A stretch of DNA of 7,161 nt, taken from the NCBI GenBank assembly GCA_025929805.1, contig JAICPP010000171.1, positions 1 to 7,161 of the forward strand, read 5' to 3'. How positions within the stretch are numbered: the first letter of the stretch is position 1; the number at the start of each line of letters is the position of its first letter. Below, piece by piece: positions 5,896-7,161 of this stretch. The DNA is from Gemmatimonadales bacterium (GTDB lineage Bacteria > Gemmatimonadota > Gemmatimonadetes > Gemmatimonadales > GWC2-71-9). The notes under the pieces were generated by a model that saw nothing but the letters and a program-made list of their open reading frames with translations, ran no database searches and was not told where the DNA came from. The position numbers were made by a program, and so were the translations under genes.

Positions 5896-6515
5896 GAGCT
5901 CAACTCCTCGATCCCTCTCTCCCAGTAGTGGCTGATCCGGGTGGCTGCAGTTTCCCGATCGTTCCTTCTCAGTGCTTCGATGACTCTGGCGTGATGTTGA
6001 GTGGAGAGACTCACCCGGCGAGCGTCCCTCAGGTAGGCTCGCATGTACCGCCGGGGTACCTGCCAGAGGCTGGCGAGCATATGCCGCAATCGCTGGTTGG
6101 GACAGCCCGCGACCAGAATGCGGTGCCACTCCTCCTCCAGCGCCACGATTCGATCTACATCACCCCGGGTTTGAATCAGCTGGTGATCGATCTCGGTCAG
6201 GCGACTCAGCACATCTGGGGGTATGTCCGGCGAGCACCTCAGCGCGAGCGATTCGAGTGCGCTCAGGATGCCACCGACCTCTCTCATCTCATGGGGATCC
6301 AGTCCAGTTACTCGGAACCCGCGGCCCATGTCCGCGTCGAGCACACCCTCCCGAGCCAGTTGAAGCAAGGCCTCCCGGACCGGGGTTCGACTGACACCCA
6401 GCTGCCCGGCGAGGGTGGAGTCCTTGACCCGGGTTCCCGGCGCAAGGTCGCCTCGATGAACTCGTTCGAGGATTTCGTGGTAGGCCTGTTCTCGGAGCGG
6501 CTTACGAGTGATCAC
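5880..6515 (-). CDS. GntR-family transcriptional regulator, FadR subfamily with FCD domain
   Basis: This is a DNA-binding regulator that normally acts as a dimeric, ligand-responsive repressor. From a GTG at 6515 it has 211 residues. The winged helix-turn-helix spans about 5-70. LAPGTRVKDSTLAGQLG leads into the recognition element VSRTPVREALLQLAREGVL (41-59), and GRGFRVTGL (64-72) forms the wing. The C-terminal FCD domain (about 76-205) keeps the acidic/His metal-site pattern: Glu127 with His131, His175 and His196. FCD ligands are usually carboxylates, sugar acids or amino-acid derivatives. A TTG at 6572 would add 19 residues, but these would be encoded by the AT-rich promoter/operator stretch, and MITRKPLREQAYHEIL is the usual family N-terminus. 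The Shine-Dalgarno before the GTG is weak, so the exact start is uncertain. The stop lies 16 bp inside the downstream aminotransferase gene, making that enzyme the likeliest regulated target. Confidence 0.9.
   Translation of the reverse strand: MITRKPLREQAYHEILERVHRGDLAPGTRVKDSTLAGQLGVSRTPVREALLQLAREGVLDADMGRGFRVTGLDPHEMREVGGILSALESLALRCSPDIPPDVLSRLTEIDHQLIQTRGDVDRIVALEEEWHRILVAGCPNQRLRHMLASLWQVPRRYMRAYLRDARRVSLSTQHHARVIEALRRNDRETAATRISHYWERGIEELSSWMAR
5904..5909 (-). promoter_or_regulatory. Shine-Dalgarno site deciding the aminotransferase start
   Basis: The minus strand carries GAGGAG 8 nt before the ATG at 5895, inside the last codons of gntR. It is the best ribosome-binding site in the window and supports the 415-residue form over a 493-residue extension. 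Confidence 0.75.
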
Positions 6516-6516
6516 T
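6507..6516. promoter_or_regulatory. 10-bp perfect palindrome over the gntR start codon
   Basis: AGTGATCACT is an exact dyad whose arms contain the proposed GTG start codon (6515-6513). Its centre is 30 bp from the centre of the TGTATACA palindrome, close to three helical turns. It could be a second operator half of an autoregulatory region, but a 10-bp palindrome can occur by chance. Confidence 0.3.
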
Positions 6517-6530
6517 GGAGGCTCGCATTT

Positions 6531-6572
6531 TGTATTTTGTATACAGTATGTAGCATTCAGGCTTACCTTCAA
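6531..6572 (-). promoter_or_regulatory. Promoter and candidate FadR-type operator of gntR-aminotransferase
   Basis: This is the most AT-rich stretch of the window and lies just after the upstream hydrolase stop. On the minus strand, TTGAAG (6572-6567), an 18-bp spacer and TACTGT (6548-6543) make a plausible sigma-70-type promoter with a leader of about 20 nt to the GTG. Overlapping the -10 is the perfect 8-bp palindrome TGTATACA (6538-6545). A further TGTAT starts 7 bp away at 6531. GntR regulators of the FadR and HutC groups bind short dyads with GT...AC cores, so autorepression is a reasonable inference. The -35 hexamer overlaps the stop codon of the upstream gene. Confidence 0.45.
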
Positions 6573-7161
6573 GGCCCCTGCGGCGCGACCCGAACGGTCA
6601 GGGCACCAAACCTGTCACCCGGACGCCGCGCATAGCGCAGATCCACGGCGTGCACCAGGTACTGACCATTTCCGGCCGGATGGACCATAAAGGTTGGGTA
6701 GCGGGCCCATCCCAGAAAACGCCGCAGAACCAGGGTTGATTCTGCTGTCGCGTACGCCGGGTGAGATGGCCGGCCGCGCGGAAACCTATGGATGTTCGCC
6801 GCTACCTTGGGCTCCTCCAGCCAGTGAAAGCTGCCGACCAGGTAATGGTCCTTCTGCTCTGCCACAAAGCTTCGGGTAAAGATGGTCAGTGGGAGCGGCC
6901 CCGCCATGACTGCGCCCACTGGTGAACCAAACCGGCTCTCCAGCGCCCGTGCAATCTGGGCTCGAGCGGCGGCTGCGGTCAGCCACATCGAGGCGGCATA
7001 AAATGCGAAGGAGCCCAGAGCAATACGCGCAGATCGGGTAGGTCGAAGCTCCTTCCCGTGCCCGCGCCTGGCCCAGAGCAGCCCACCTGCCAGCATCAGC
7101 CATACCCAGGGATCGACGATGAAGAGCGCATCCCCGTAGTACCACCTGCCGGAGAACGGCA
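6569..7161 (-). CDS. Membrane-bound metal-dependent hydrolase, YdjM/DUF457 family, 5' end missing
   Basis: The frame enters from the right edge, so the visible 196 residues are the C-terminal part. They begin PFSGRWYYGDALFIVDPWVW, the conserved lumenal segment of the YdjM-like (LexA-binding, inner-membrane-associated putative hydrolase) family. A transmembrane helix follows at about visible residues 45-65 (ARIALGSFAFYAASMWLTAA). The soluble C-terminal domain contains AGPLPLTIFTRSFVAEQ, YLVGSFHWLEEP, and DLRYARRPGDRFGALTVRV. The metal-binding His/Asp residues of this family are in the N-terminal membrane domain outside the window. Internal Met codons (for example at 7096) are not the start, because the family signature continues upstream of them. 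The family's role is poorly defined; membrane or envelope hydrolysis is only an inference. The stop lies 53 bp before the gntR GTG, and the intervening promoter-like sequence suggests partly separate expression. Confidence 0.8.
   Translation of the reverse strand, partial: PFSGRWYYGDALFIVDPWVWLMLAGGLLWARRGHGKELRPTRSARIALGSFAFYAASMWLTAAAARAQIARALESRFGSPVGAVMAGPLPLTIFTRSFVAEQKDHYLVGSFHWLEEPKVAANIHRFPRGRPSHPAYATAESTLVLRRFLGWARYPTFMVHPAGNGQYLVHAVDLRYARRPGDRFGALTVRVAPQGP

Noticed and set aside
5896..6129. 78-codon upstream extension of the aminotransferase
   Set aside because: It overlaps gntR in another frame and has low-complexity content. The ATG at 5895 has a strong GAGGAG site and starts just before the conserved LNNAGAAL segment.
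1..7161. A new defence, mobile-element or CRISPR-like system
   Set aside because: Every gene belongs to a recognisable housekeeping or envelope family. There are no transposase, integrase, nuclease or helicase genes, and no spaced direct-repeat arrays.

Overview
The window looks like GC-rich (roughly 60-65% G+C) chromosomal DNA from a Gram-negative-type bacterium. The evidence is a periplasm-facing YbbA/YbbP ABC transporter paired with a TesA-type esterase that carries a lipoprotein signal, and a plant/chlamydial-type enoyl-ACP reductase. A Gemmatimonadota-like or related environmental lineage would fit, but this is inference from gene content and style; no rRNA or marker gene is present to settle it.

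Layout, left to right. (1) Positions 1-617, minus: fabI, an enoyl-ACP reductase cut off by the left edge. (2) Positions 618-675: a short gap with an 8-bp tandem repeat and a 10-bp direct repeat. (3) Positions 676-3896, minus: the ABC transporter ybbA-ybbP, overlapping by 4 bp (ATGA). (4) Positions 3903-4607, plus: tesA, an SGNH-fold esterase/thioesterase predicted to be a lipoprotein; its start codon lies only 6 bp from that of ybbA. (5) Positions 4572-4690: two opposed arrays of a 9-bp repeat that run into the 3' ends of both converging genes. (6) Positions 4648-7161, minus: an aminotransferase class V-fold PLP enzyme, a GntR/FCD regulator overlapping it by 16 bp, and the C-terminal part of a YdjM/DUF457-type membrane-bound hydrolase cut off by the right edge. 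An AT-rich promoter/operator-like stretch precedes gntR.

Functionally the left two thirds form an envelope-lipid neighbourhood. FabI makes saturated acyl chains. YbbA/YbbP is an ABC transporter of the MacB/LolCDE mechanistic type, and TesA is an acyl-hydrolase; both sit at the inner membrane/periplasm. The divergent tesA/ybbA-ybbP arrangement matches the E. coli locus. The right third looks like a small self-regulated unit in which a FadR-type repressor controls itself and a PLP enzyme of unknown substrate.

I see no CRISPR array, insertion sequence, phage gene, RNA gene or clearly new multigene system. The most unusual items are the codon-periodic 9-bp repeats that supply both converging genes' C-termini, the predicted lipid anchor on TesA, and the tightly abutting tesA/ybbA starts.
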